Position numbers and translations under genes: made by a program
In this document: positions 39,480 to 48,217 of the stretch, piece after piece
Numbering within the stretch: position 1 is the first letter of the stretch
Layout of the letters: each line of letters begins with the position of its first letter
NCBI RefSeq assembly: GCF_003634705.1
Contig: NZ_RBWU01000003.1
Location: 186,001-250,000 of the forward strand
DNA length: 64,000 nucleotides
From: Actinomadura pelletieri DSM 43383
Lineage (GTDB): Bacteria > Actinomycetota > Actinomycetes > Streptosporangiales > Streptosporangiaceae
Direction of reading: 5' to 3'
Notes under the pieces: model-generated
Database searches by the model: none
Seen by the model: the letters and a program-made list of their open reading frames with translations, nothing else
Told to the model about the DNA's origin: nothing

Positions 39480-40104
39480 ACGGATCCGCCCGGGCGGGTG
39501 GCCAGGACGGGCCGCCCGCCCGTGCACCCTAAGCGGACGGACCACAACCTCGGGGTGGACTTGACCGAAAAAGGGGTCGAAATCCGGTTTCAGTGTTGCA
39601 TTCCAGGCCATCAATGGGCGGCCGAAATGTCGCAAAACTTACTTTTGAGCTACCCATGCATTACCGTTCCGCCGGTAAACAGGCCCCTTGTCGGTAAGCC
39701 GAGTCGACCTCACAGAACACGCGTCGGCACCGTGGTCCGCACCCGCATCGGCGCACTCACGAGCGGACGACCTCGTCCGATGCGACGTGACGTCCGCCGC
39801 ACCCGACCCGTTGACATGAAATCCGAGTGACTTACCTCACACAACCGATACACAAATTGGCTCCCACCGCCACGACGGAACATTAAGGTGGCGTTCAGGT
39901 AGCGTCCTGGCAGGGCCGCGGCCGAGGTCGGCAGTACCTCCTGCGTAACACGGGAAATAGCGAACAAGTGCCGTCGTGAACCCGCCCAGAATTGCACCGA
40001 ATTCGGCAAAGCCATTAACCCTACCCAGGGTGGCGCGTCGCTAAACATCCCGCCGATAACATTACTCTGCGATCACGGCACGAGATTCGCTAAGTTGCCT
40101 GGAC
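39480..40104. promoter_or_regulatory. long gene-free region upstream of the ectoine operon
   Basis: A 625-bp stretch, visibly less GC-rich than its surroundings, with no ORF I believe in. It must contain the ectABCD promoter. TTGACA is present at 39811-39816 but no good -10 box follows at the right distance. A possible structured element is GCATCGG (39745-39751) with CCGATGC (39777-39783), with CGGACG/CGTCCG nested inside. Osmotic regulation would be expected here but no known operator is recognised. Confidence 0.4.
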
Positions 40105-40653
40105 ATGGCAACGCAACCCCTGGAAAGACCGACCCGACGCCCCGGCGCGAACGAGACGAACGCGGACGTGCAACTCCAGGAGCCTAACCTCGCCGACGGC
40201 CCAGAGCTATGGCGTCTGGCCCGCGACTCACGAGTGCTGGACGTCAACTCTCCTTACAGCTACACGCTCTGGTGTCGCGATTTCGCGGACACTTCCGTGG
40301 TGGCACGCGAGGACGGTGTTCCCTGTGGATTCGTCACCGGATACGTCCGCCCGTCCCGACCCGACACGTTCTTCGTGTGGCAGGTCGCGGTCGGTCCCGA
40401 CCACCGGGGCCGCGGCCTCGCCCACCGCATGCTCGACCGTCTCGCCGACCGGCTCGCGCCTCGTGGCCACCGGTTCATGGAGGCCACGGTCACGCCGGAC
40501 AACGCCGCTTCCACCGCCATGTTCGAGGCGTTCGCCCGTGGCCGTGGCTGCGAGGTCACCCGCAGCCCGCTCTTCGGCTCCGAGCACTTCCCCGAGAAGG
40601 GACACGCGCCCGAGGTGCTCTACCGGATCGGCCCGATCGTCCGTGGGAACTGA
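40105..40653 (+). CDS. ectA: L-2,4-diaminobutyric acid acetyltransferase
   Basis: A 182-residue GNAT enzyme. The EctA pattern WRLARDSRVLDVNSPYSYTLWCRDFADTS (seen as VLDVNSPYSYTLWCRDF) is diagnostic, and the acetyl-CoA loop is VGPDHRGRGLAHRML. It acetylates L-2,4-diaminobutyrate at the gamma amino group, the second step of ectoine synthesis. It is the first gene of ectABCD and begins after the 625-bp regulatory region. The first 20 residues are variable and hydrophilic. Confidence 0.97.
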   Translation: MATQPLERPTRRPGANETNADVQLQEPNLADGPELWRLARDSRVLDVNSPYSYTLWCRDFADTSVVAREDGVPCGFVTGYVRPSRPDTFFVWQVAVGPDHRGRGLAHRMLDRLADRLAPRGHRFMEATVTPDNAASTAMFEAFARGRGCEVTRSPLFGSEHFPEKGHAPEVLYRIGPIVRGN

Positions 40654-40703
40654 CCCTCCACCCGCCTGTCCGCCGCCCACAGCTACCTGCCTGGAGGCAG
40701 AAA

Positions 40704-41966
40704 ATGGACGTCTTCGACCGTATGGAATCGGAAGTCCGCGGCTACTGCCGAGGTTGGCCCACGGTGTTCACCACCGCGCGTGGCAGCCACATGACCGACG
40801 AGCACGGCAAAACCTACCTCGATTTCTTCGCCGGTGCTGGAACTCTCAACTACGGGCACAACAACCCTCAGCTGAAACAGCGCCTGCTGGACTATCTGAG
40901 CCGTGACGCCATCGTTCACAGTCTCGACATGTACACCGCGGCCAAACGAGAGTTCCTGGAACGATTCAGCGAGTACGTTCTGCGGCCCCGGGGTCTCGAC
41001 TACAAGGTTCAGTTCCCCGGTCCGGCGGGCAACCACGCGGTCGAGGCCGCGTTGAAACTCGCGCGCAAGTGCACCGGCCGCGAGACCGTTGTCAGCTTCA
41101 CCAACGCCTTTCACGGGATGACGCTCGGTGCCCTCGCGGTCACCGGGAACTCCATGAAGCGCACCGGGGCCGGCGTGCCGCTCGGCCACGGCGTCGCGAT
41201 GCCGTACGACAACTACCTGGACGGCCGGACCCCCGACTTCCTGCTGTTCGAGACGATGCTGGACGACAGCGGCAGCGGCCTCGACAAGCCCGCCGCCGTG
41301 ATCGTGGAGACCGTCCAGGGCGAGGGCGGCGTCAACGTCGCCACCGCCGAGTGGCTGCGCGGCCTGCAGGACCTGTGCCGCCGCCACGACATCCTCCTCA
41401 TCGTCGACGACGTGCAGATGGGCTGCGGCCGCACCGGCCCGTTCTTCAGCTTCGAGGAGGCGGGGATCGTCCCCGACATCGTCTGCCTGTCCAAGTCCCT
41501 CAGCGGCTACGGCCTGCCGTTCGCGGTCACGCTGATGAAGCGCGACCTGGACGTGTGGGACCCGGGCGAGCACAACGGCACCTTCCGCGGCTTCAACCCC
41601 GCGTTCGTCACCGCCGTCGCCGCGCTGGAGACCTACTGGACCGGCGACGGCATGGAGAAGGAGACCGTCGCCAAGGGCCAGCAGGTCCAGTCGGCGCTGG
41701 AGTCGATCGCGTTGCGGCACGCCGGCGCCGTCGACGGCGTCCGCGGCCGGGGGCTCGCGTGGGGCCTGGTGATGAGCGACCCCGACATGGCGCCGCAGGT
41801 GTGCAACGAGGCGTTCCGGCGCGGGCTGTTGATGGAGACCTCGGGCCCGGAGAGCGAGGTGGTCAAGCTGCTGCCGCCGCTCACCACGACCGAGGAGGAA
41901 CTGGACCGCGGTCTGGAGATCATCGCGGACTCGCTGGAGGCCGTCCGCCAGAAGGTCAGCGTCTGA
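40704..41966 (+). CDS. ectB: diaminobutyrate-2-oxoglutarate transaminase
   Basis: A 420-residue class III PLP aminotransferase. ATG 40704 has GGAGG 6 bp upstream. The PLP Asp is in [15 protein letters not shown], and the Schiff-base Lys is in [13 protein letters not shown]. It makes L-2,4-diaminobutyrate from aspartate semialdehyde, the first committed step of ectoine synthesis. It lies 50 bp after ectA. Confidence 0.97.
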   Translation: MDVFDRMESEVRGYCRGWPTVFTTARGSHMTDEHGKTYLDFFAGAGTLNYGHNNPQLKQRLLDYLSRDAIVHSLDMYTAAKREFLERFSEYVLRPRGLDYKVQFPGPAGNHAVEAALKLARKCTGRETVVSFTNAFHGMTLGALAVTGNSMKRTGAGVPLGHGVAMPYDNYLDGRTPDFLLFETMLDDSGSGLDKPAAVIVETVQGEGGVNVATAEWLRGLQDLCRRHDILLIVDDVQMGCGRTGPFFSFEEAGIVPDIVCLSKSLSGYGLPFAVTLMKRDLDVWDPGEHNGTFRGFNPAFVTAVAALETYWTGDGMEKETVAKGQQVQSALESIALRHAGAVDGVRGRGLAWGLVMSDPDMAPQVCNEAFRRGLLMETSGPESEVVKLLPPLTTTEEELDRGLEIIADSLEAVRQKVSV

Positions 41967-42045
41967 CCCCGCCGGCCATGCCGCCCGGCGCGCCGGCCCT
42001 CCCTTCCCACGGGCCCGGCCGGGCACATCCGAAAAGAGGAGATTC

Positions 42046-42441
42046 ATGATCGTTCGTTCCCTTGACGAGATCATCGGCACCGAACGCGACGTGCAGGCAC
42101 CGACCTGGTCCAGCCGCCGGTTCGTGCTCGCCAAGGAGGGCGTCGGCTTCTCGCTGCACGAGACGATCCTGTACGCGGGCACCGAGACGAAGATGTGGTA
42201 CGCGAACCACGTCGAGGCCGTCTACTGCATCGAGGGCTCGGGAGAGCTGACCAACGACGAGACCGGCGAGAAGCACAAGATCGAGCCCGGCGTCATGTAC
42301 CTGCTGGACGGTCACGAGCACCACACGCTGCGCGCTCACACGGACGTGCGGACCGTCTGCGTGTTCAACCCGCCCTGCACCGGCAGGGAGGTCCACGACG
42401 AGAACGGGGTGTATCCGCTGCTGACCGAGGAGGACGCGTGA
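42046..42441 (+). CDS. ectC: L-ectoine synthase
   Basis: A 131-residue cupin enzyme. It opens [19 protein letters not shown] and has [36 protein letters not shown] and the [10 protein letters not shown] metal/active region. It cyclises N-gamma-acetyl-diaminobutyrate to ectoine. GAGGAG lies 4-5 bp before the ATG. Its stop overlaps the ectD GTG (GTGA). Confidence 0.97.
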   Translation: MIVRSLDEIIGTERDVQAPTWSSRRFVLAKEGVGFSLHETILYAGTETKMWYANHVEAVYCIEGSGELTNDETGEKHKIEPGVMYLLDGHEHHTLRAHTDVRTVCVFNPPCTGREVHDENGVYPLLTEEDA

Positions 42442-43346
42442 GCATCATCGAGTCCCACCCGACCATCGACGACGCCTACCCGACCCGCAAGGGCGCCGAG
42501 GCGGCCCTGCTGTACCGGCAGGACCCGGTGGTGTACGGCGGTGTCGGGGACGGTCCGGTCGACGAGGCCGCCCTCCACGGGTTCGAGGCGAACGGTTTCC
42601 TCACCGTCGACGAGCTGCTCGCCCCGGAGGAGGTCGAGGACTACCGCGCCGAACTGCGCCGGCTGTCCTCGGACCCGCGGATCCTCGCCGACGAGCGCAC
42701 CGTGACCGAACGCGGTTCGGACGAGGTTCGCTCCATCTTCGAGATCCACAAGATCAGTGAGGTGTTCGCCGGGCTCGTCCGCGACCCCCGCGTCGTCGGC
42801 CGGGCCCGGCAACTTCTCGGCTCGGAGGTTTACGTCCATCAGAGCCGGGTCAACTACAAGCCAGGATTCACCGGTAAGGATTTCTTCTGGCACTCGGACT
42901 TCGAGACCTGGCACGCGGAGGACGGCATGCCCCGGATGCGCGCTGTGAGCATATCCATCGCGCTGACGGAGAACTTCGTGCACAATGGCGGGCTAATGAT
43001 CATGCCTGGTTCGCACAAGACCTTCGTGGCGTGCGTCGGGGAGACCCCGGACGACCACTACAAGGAGTCTCTGCGGGGCCAGGAGATCGGGACGCCTGAC
43101 CCGGCCAGCCTGTCGATCCTCGCCGACAAGCACGGGATCGAGCTGTTCACCGGGCCCGCCGGCTCGGCCACCATGTTCGACTGCAACTGCATGCACGGCT
43201 CGAACGGGAACATCACCCCGTTCCCGCGCTCGAACGTGTTCATCGTGTTCAACAGCGTCGAGAACACCTGCGTCGAGCCGTTCTCGGCCCCCGCACCGCG
43301 TCCGGAGTTCATCGGTGCCCGCGACTTCACTCCCGTGGGCGGCTGA
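42438..43346 (+). CDS. ectD: ectoine hydroxylase
   Basis: A 302-residue Fe(II)/2-oxoglutarate dioxygenase. GTG 42438 overlaps the ectC stop. The iron ligands are in [17 protein letters not shown] (H-x-D) and the distal His in [19 protein letters not shown]. It converts ectoine to 5-hydroxyectoine, so the strain should make both solutes. A strong terminator hairpin follows at 43382. Confidence 0.97.
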   Translation: MSIIESHPTIDDAYPTRKGAEAALLYRQDPVVYGGVGDGPVDEAALHGFEANGFLTVDELLAPEEVEDYRAELRRLSSDPRILADERTVTERGSDEVRSIFEIHKISEVFAGLVRDPRVVGRARQLLGSEVYVHQSRVNYKPGFTGKDFFWHSDFETWHAEDGMPRMRAVSISIALTENFVHNGGLMIMPGSHKTFVACVGETPDDHYKESLRGQEIGTPDPASLSILADKHGIELFTGPAGSATMFDCNCMHGSNGNITPFPRSNVFIVFNSVENTCVEPFSAPAPRPEFIGARDFTPVGG

Positions 43347-43381
43347 ATGATCACAACAATTCGATAACCCGACGTCAATCC

Positions 43382-43423
43382 CCGCGCCCGCCGGGGGGCT
43401 CAGGCCCCTCCTGGCGGGCGCGG
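43382..43423 (+). terminator. hairpin after ectD
   Basis: An 11-bp perfect stem, CCGCGCCCGCC at 43382-43392 with GGCGGGCGCGG at 43413-43423; the loop can form an inner GGGG/CCCC stem. It separates the biosynthetic ectABCD from the uptake ehuBCDA genes, which therefore may have their own promoter or depend on read-through. Confidence 0.75.
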
Positions 43424-43444
43424 AGTCACACATCCAGGAGTTCA

Positions 43445-44341
43445 ATGATGACTTCCTCGAGACGCGACTTCCTGCGCACCGCCGTGCTGCTGTCCGCCGC
43501 GGTACCGCTGGCCGCGGCGGGCTGCTCCACGACGGACCCGGAGGAGGAGCGCTCCGGCGGGGGAACGCTGCAAAAGGCCAGGGACGCCGGGTCGATCACG
43601 GTCGGGTTCGCCAACGAGGCGCCCTACGGCTACACCGACAAGTCCGGCAAACTGACCGGGGAGGCGCCCGAACTGGCCCGCGCCATCTTCAAAAGGCTCG
43701 GGATCGACGAGGTCAAGGGCGTCCAGGTCGACTTCGGCGGGCTGATCGGCGGCCTCAACGCCCGGCGGTTCGACGCGATCGCCGCGGGTATGTTCATCAC
43801 CCCGGAGCGCTGCGCCTCGGCCGCGTTCGCGAACCCAGAGTACGTCGCCAAGAGCGCCTTCATGGTGCCCGAGGGCAACCCGAAGGGCCTCAAGACCTAC
43901 ACCGACCCGGGCAAGAAGGGCGTCAAGGTCGGGGTACTGCAGGGCGCCGTCGAGGCGGACTACGCGGCCAAGACCGGCGTGGCGAAGGGCGACATCATCT
44001 CCTTCCCCGACCAGCCGAGCGCCTACGAGGGGCTGAAGTCCAAGCGGGTCGACTGCATCTGGCTGACCCGCATCTCGCTCGCCGACCTGCTGGCCAAGCA
44101 CCGGGGCGAGGGCTTCGAGGTGACCGAGGCGTTCACCCCGGTGATCGACGGCAAGGAGCAGTTCGGCGCGGGCGCGTTCGTGTTCCGCAAGGCGGACGGC
44201 GAGCTGCTGAACGCCTGGAACGCCGAACTCGCCAAGCTGAAGCAGGAGAACGGGCTGCTGCCGATCCTGCAGCCGTTCGGCTTCACCCAGGCGGAGATGC
44301 CCGGACCGGACGACACCGCGGCCAAGTTCTGCAAGGCCTGA
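43445..44341 (+). CDS. ehuB: ectoine/hydroxyectoine ABC transporter substrate-binding protein
   Basis: A 298-residue solute-binding lipoprotein. The N-terminus has a twin-arginine-like SRRDFLRTAVLLSAAVPLAA followed by a lipobox AAGC. The mature part is a family 3 binding protein: ITVGFANEAPYGYTDKSGKLTGEAPE and FGGLIGGLNARRFDAIAAGMFITPERC are typical of EhuB. It binds ectoines outside the membrane for EhuCDA. AGGAG lies 4 bp before the first ATG. It starts 21 bp after the ectD terminator. Confidence 0.94.
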   Translation: MMTSSRRDFLRTAVLLSAAVPLAAAGCSTTDPEEERSGGGTLQKARDAGSITVGFANEAPYGYTDKSGKLTGEAPELARAIFKRLGIDEVKGVQVDFGGLIGGLNARRFDAIAAGMFITPERCASAAFANPEYVAKSAFMVPEGNPKGLKTYTDPGKKGVKVGVLQGAVEADYAAKTGVAKGDIISFPDQPSAYEGLKSKRVDCIWLTRISLADLLAKHRGEGFEVTEAFTPVIDGKEQFGAGAFVFRKADGELLNAWNAELAKLKQENGLLPILQPFGFTQAEMPGPDDTAAKFCKA

Positions 44342-44344
44342 TCC

Positions 44345-45064
44345 GTGTCCACCGTCCTGGACAGCTACGAACAGTGGCTGGACGGCGCGTGGGTGACCGT
44401 CCAGCTCACCGTCTACGGCTGCGCGCTGGCGCTGGTGCTCGCCCTGGCCTTCGGCCTGGCGGGCACCAGCCGCCGCCGGTGGGTGCGCGTACTGAACCGG
44501 ATCTACGTGGAGTTCTTCCGCGGCACGGCGACCCTCGTCCTGCTGTACTGGTTCTTCTACGCGCTGCCCCTCGTCGGCCTCAAGATCACCTCACCGATGA
44601 TGACGGCGGTGCTGGCGCTCGGCCTGAACGTCGGCGCCTACGGCGCGGAGGTGGTGCGCGGCTCGATCAACGCCGTGCCCAAGGCGCAGTACGAGGCGAC
44701 GGTCGCGCTGAACTTCACGCCCTTCCAACGAATGCGGCGCGTCCTGCTCCCCCAGGCGTTCGCGCTCATGCTGCCCCCCTTCGGAAACCTCGTCATCGAG
44801 CTGATGAAGGGCACGGCCATCGTCTACACCATCGGCATGGTCGACCTGACCAAGGTCTCGAAGAACATCCAGGGCTTCTCCGGTGAGACGGTCGCGCCCT
44901 TCCTGGCGGTCCTGGTCCTGTACTTCGTGATCGCCCAGGTGCTGCAGCTGTTCATCCGCTACGCCGAGTGGCGGGTCGACCGCATGCTCGGCCGCCGCCC
45001 GTCCCGCGAACCGTCGGTGTCGACGGTCGCGGCCGGCGCGCCCGGAGCGGGGGTGAGCGGCTGA
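44345..45064 (+). CDS. ehuC: ectoine/hydroxyectoine ABC transporter permease
   Basis: A 239-residue polar amino acid-type permease. It has about five hydrophobic segments and the EAA loop GSINAVPKAQYEATVALNFTPFQRMRRVLLPQA (seen as AVPKAQYEATVALNFTPF). It starts at GTG 44345, 3 bp after ehuB. With EhuD it forms the membrane channel. The last 35 residues are a hydrophilic Pro/Ser/Ala tail. Confidence 0.94.
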   Translation: MSTVLDSYEQWLDGAWVTVQLTVYGCALALVLALAFGLAGTSRRRWVRVLNRIYVEFFRGTATLVLLYWFFYALPLVGLKITSPMMTAVLALGLNVGAYGAEVVRGSINAVPKAQYEATVALNFTPFQRMRRVLLPQAFALMLPPFGNLVIELMKGTAIVYTIGMVDLTKVSKNIQGFSGETVAPFLAVLVLYFVIAQVLQLFIRYAEWRVDRMLGRRPSREPSVSTVAAGAPGAGVSG

Positions 45065-45717
45065 TGGACTGGAACTGGGACTTCACCTGGGAGATCCTCC
45101 CCGACCTGCTGGAGGGGCTGCGCACCACCGTCATCGCGACACTGCTCGGCTACGTGATCGCGCTGGCCCTCGGCCTGGTCTGGACGCTGCTGCGCCGCTC
45201 GCCCTTCTGGATCCTCAACCAGACCGTCCGGTGGGTCACCGAGTTCATCCGGTCGACGCCGCTGATCCCGCAGCTGTTCTTCGTGTTCTACGTCCTGCCG
45301 TCCTGGGGGCTGACCATCGGTCCCCTCACCGCCGGGATCATCACCCTCGGCATCCACTACTCGACCTACACCGCCGAGGTGTACCGGGCCGGGATCGCCG
45401 ACGTCCCGAAGGGGCAGTGGGAGGCGTGCACGGCGATCAACCTGCCGAGATCGCGGATATGGCTGGACGTGATCCTCCCGCAGGCGATCCGCCGGGTGAT
45501 CCCGACGCTCGGCAACTACCTCATCGCGATGTTCAAGGACTCGCCGATGCTGTTGGTGATCAATGTCTCCGAGGTGCTCCTCGTCGCCTACAAGGAGGGC
45601 GGACGGACCTACCAGTACCTGGAGCCCATCACCGTGGTCGGCGTCCTGTTCGTCGTGGTCAGCGTGATCTCGTCGATACTCGTCCGCCGTTTGGAGAGGC
45701 GCTATGCCACCACCTGA
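45064..45717 (+). CDS. ehuD: ectoine/hydroxyectoine ABC transporter permease
   Basis: A 217-residue permease. ATG 45064 overlaps the ehuC stop by one base (TGATG). The EAA loop reads GIADVPKGQWEACTAINLPR, and the family segment EFIRSTPLIPQLFFVFYVLP precedes it. It pairs with EhuC. It overlaps the ATPase gene by 14 bp, so all four ehu genes are coupled. Confidence 0.94.
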   Translation: MDWNWDFTWEILPDLLEGLRTTVIATLLGYVIALALGLVWTLLRRSPFWILNQTVRWVTEFIRSTPLIPQLFFVFYVLPSWGLTIGPLTAGIITLGIHYSTYTAEVYRAGIADVPKGQWEACTAINLPRSRIWLDVILPQAIRRVIPTLGNYLIAMFKDSPMLLVINVSEVLLVAYKEGGRTYQYLEPITVVGVLFVVVSVISSILVRRLERRYATT

Positions 45718-46576
45718 CACGACAGCCGAATCCCCCACGCCCGAGGAGTCCGGCGGGGCGACGACAGCGAAGTCCGGCGGGGCGTCGACGAAGCCACCGC
45801 ACGGCGCCGCGCCCGGCATCCGCTTCGAGAAGGTGGTGAAGCGGTTCGGCGACAACGTGGTGCTCCGCGAACTCGACTTCACCGTGGCGCCGGGCGAGCG
45901 GGTGACCCTCATCGGGCCGAGCGGGTCGGGCAAGACCACCATCCTGCGGTTGCTGATGACGCTGGAGAAGCTCGACGAGGGCCTCATCTGGATCGGCGAC
46001 GAGACGCTGTGGCACATGAAACGCGGCGACAAACGCGTCCCGGCGAACCAGAAACACCTGCACGAGATGCGCAAGCAGGTGGGCATGGTGTTCCAGCAGT
46101 TCAACCTGTTCCCCAACATGAACGTGCTGCGCAACCTCACCGAGGGGCCGATGCGGGTGCTGGGGTTGTCCAAGGACGAGGCGGTCGAGCGCGCCCGCGG
46201 CCTCCTGGACATGGTGGGGCTCGCCGACAAGATCGACGCTCATCCGTCCCGGCTGTCGGGCGGCCAGCAGCAGCGCGTCGCGATCGCGCGGGCGCTCGCC
46301 ATGCAGCCGAAGGTCCTGCTGCTGGACGAGGTCACCTCGGCCCTGGACCCCGAGCTCGTCGTCGGTGTCCAGGACCTGTTGCGCGACATCGCCCGGCAGA
46401 GCGACCTGACGCTGCTGTGCGTCACCCACGAGATGACGTTCGCCAGGGACATCTCCGACCGGGTCCTGATGTTCGACCAGGGCCAGATCGTCGAGGAGGG
46501 GCCACCGGACCAGATCTTCGGTGAGCCGTCCGAGCAGCGAACCCGGGACTTCCTGCAGGCCGTCCTGGCGACCTGA
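45704..46576 (+). CDS. ehuA: ectoine/hydroxyectoine ABC transporter ATP-binding protein
   Basis: A 290-residue ABC ATPase. After a Pro/Ser/Thr-rich 40-residue N-terminus come Walker A GPSGSGKTTI, Q-loop GMVFQQFNLFPNMNVL, signature LSGGQQQRVAIARAL, Walker B VLLLDEVTSALDPE and the switch His in VTHEMTFA. It energises EhuBCD uptake of ectoines. A strong terminator follows. Confidence 0.94.
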   Translation: MPPPDTTAESPTPEESGGATTAKSGGASTKPPHGAAPGIRFEKVVKRFGDNVVLRELDFTVAPGERVTLIGPSGSGKTTILRLLMTLEKLDEGLIWIGDETLWHMKRGDKRVPANQKHLHEMRKQVGMVFQQFNLFPNMNVLRNLTEGPMRVLGLSKDEAVERARGLLDMVGLADKIDAHPSRLSGGQQQRVAIARALAMQPKVLLLDEVTSALDPELVVGVQDLLRDIARQSDLTLLCVTHEMTFARDISDRVLMFDQGQIVEEGPPDQIFGEPSEQRTRDFLQAVLAT

Positions 46577-46594
46577 CGGGGGGTTCCGGCCCGT

Positions 46595-46630
46595 CCGCCC
46601 GCGTCCCCGTCGCCTCGGGGGCGCGGGCGG
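46595..46630 (+). terminator. hairpin after ehuA
   Basis: CCGCCCGCG at 46595-46603 pairs with CGCGGGCGG at 46622-46630, and CCCC/GGGG pair inside the loop. It lies 19 bp past the ehuA stop and before the TetR promoter. Confidence 0.7.
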
Positions 46631-46668
46631 TCCGCGTTCCCGACGGTGGGAGCGTGTTAGGCTATTAG

Positions 46669-46686
46669 TAAATGTACGTTCATTTA
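46669..46686. promoter_or_regulatory. palindromic TetR-type operator
   Basis: TAAATGTACGTTCATTTA is an 18-bp near-perfect palindrome (TAAATG/CATTTA arms, ACGT centre), with flanking TTAG and TTAA extending the symmetry. It lies 17 bp before the TetR start, in a small AT-rich island, where it would overlap the promoter. Autoregulation of the tetR-SDR operon is the simple reading. Confidence 0.75.
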
Positions 46687-46703
46687 TTAATGTGGGAGGG
46701 TCG

Positions 46704-47300
46704 ATGGCGGGGCGGCCACGCGGGGTCGACGACTCGGTGATCCTGCGGGCGGCGGTCGAGGTGATCGGGCGCGTGGGCCCGGCCGGGCTCACGCTCGCGG
46801 CGGTGGCCGACGAGGTGGGGCTGGTGCCGGGCACGCTCGTCCAGCGGTTCGGGTCCAAGCGCGGGCTGCTCCTGGCGCTGGCCGTCCGGGCCGTCCAGGA
46901 CGCGGGCACGCTGCACGAGCGGGTGCGCGAGAGGCACGAGTCGCCCCTGGCCGCACTGCGAACGCTCGCCGTCGATTCGATGGCGGACGTCAGCACTCCG
47001 CAGACCTACGCCAACCATCTGGCGTTCCTGTGCATGGACCTCACCGACCCGGAGCTGCACGAACACGCGCTGGCCGTCCACCAGACCCGCGGGCGGGCCA
47101 TCGAGACGCTGCTGCGGGCGGCGGTGTCCACCGGTGAGCTACGGGACGGAACGGACACCACGGCCCTCGCCGGGACCGTCCAGACCGCCATCGCCGGAGC
47201 CGGGCTCACCTGGGCGCTCGACCGCCGGGGCACGCTCCCCGAACGGCTCCGGGAACAGATCGACACCGTACTGGCGCCCCACACCCGGAGGAGGACATGA
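46704..47300 (+). CDS. TetR/AcrR family transcriptional regulator
   Basis: A 198-residue TetR-type repressor. Residues about 10-55 form the HTH (VIGRVGPAGLTLAAVADEVG, then TLVQRFGSKRGLLLALAVR). The C-terminal ligand domain has no recognisable specificity. ATG 46704 has GGGAGGG upstream. Its stop overlaps the ATG of the SDR gene (ATGA), and a palindromic operator lies just upstream, so it probably represses its own operon. Confidence 0.93.
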   Translation: MAGRPRGVDDSVILRAAVEVIGRVGPAGLTLAAVADEVGLVPGTLVQRFGSKRGLLLALAVRAVQDAGTLHERVRERHESPLAALRTLAVDSMADVSTPQTYANHLAFLCMDLTDPELHEHALAVHQTRGRAIETLLRAAVSTGELRDGTDTTALAGTVQTAIAGAGLTWALDRRGTLPERLREQIDTVLAPHTRRRT

Positions 47301-48208
47301 CCATGCGGAAAGGACCGCTGAGCGACGCCGTGGCCCTGGTCGCGGGCGGCACCCGAGGCGGCGGACGGGGCATCGCCGTCCAGCTCGGGGCCGCGGGCGC
47401 GACCGTGTACGTCACGGGCCGCAGCAGCGGCTCGCGCCGCTCCCACCTCGGACGGCCGGAGACCATCGAGGAGACCGCCGAACTCGTCACCGCCGCGGGC
47501 GGGGAGGGCATCGCCGTCCGCACCGACCACAGCCGTCCGGACGAGGTCCGCGCACTCGTCGACCGGATCGCGGCGGAGCGCGACGGGCGTCTCGACGTGC
47601 TCGTCAACTCCGTCTGGGGCGGCGACCCGCTCACCGACTGGACGCATCCGCTGTGGGAACAGGACCTCGACGACGGGTTCCGGCTCCTGCGGCAGGCGGT
47701 GGACACCCACGTGATCACCAGCCGGTTCGCCCTGCCGCTGATGGTCGCGCGGGGCCGGGGACTGGTGGTCGAGGTGACGGACGGGAACACCGCCCGCTAC
47801 CGGGGCTCGTTCTTCTACGACCTGGCCAAGTCGACGGTGATCCGGCTGGCCGTGGCCCAGGCCGCGGAACTGAAGCCCCACGGCGTCGCGGCCGTCGCCC
47901 TCACCCCCGGGTTCCTGCGGTCGGAGGCCGTCCTGGACCACTTCGGCGTCACCGAGGACACCTGGCGGGACGCCGTCACCGAGGACCCGCACTTCGCCTA
48001 CTCCGAGACCCCCGCCTACCTCGGCCGGGCAGTCGCCGCCCTCGCCGCCGACCCCGACGTCATGGCCAAGACCGGCCGGGCCCTCGCCACCTGGGGCCTC
48101 TACAAGGAGTACGGGTTCACCGACCTGGACGGCACGCAGCCCGACTTCGCCGCCCACTGGGCCGAAGCCCTCGTCGACGAGTACGGGCCGCTCGGCGATC
48201 CCCTGTGA
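47297..48208 (+). CDS. short-chain dehydrogenase/reductase
   Basis: A 303-residue SDR-fold oxidoreductase. The coenzyme loop is AGGTRGGGRGIA, which is richer in Gly than the standard TGxxxGIG; VTGRSSGSRRS suggests NADP(H); NSVWGGD replaces the usual NNAG; the catalytic pair is in FFYDLAKS. It belongs to the longer SDR group often seen next to TetR regulators. Substrate unknown. Coupled to TetR by ATGA, so expression is likely induced by the TetR ligand. Confidence 0.9.
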   Translation: MTMRKGPLSDAVALVAGGTRGGGRGIAVQLGAAGATVYVTGRSSGSRRSHLGRPETIEETAELVTAAGGEGIAVRTDHSRPDEVRALVDRIAAERDGRLDVLVNSVWGGDPLTDWTHPLWEQDLDDGFRLLRQAVDTHVITSRFALPLMVARGRGLVVEVTDGNTARYRGSFFYDLAKSTVIRLAVAQAAELKPHGVAAVALTPGFLRSEAVLDHFGVTEDTWRDAVTEDPHFAYSETPAYLGRAVAALAADPDVMAKTGRALATWGLYKEYGFTDLDGTQPDFAAHWAEALVDEYGPLGDPL

Positions 48209-48217
48209 CGACCCCGG

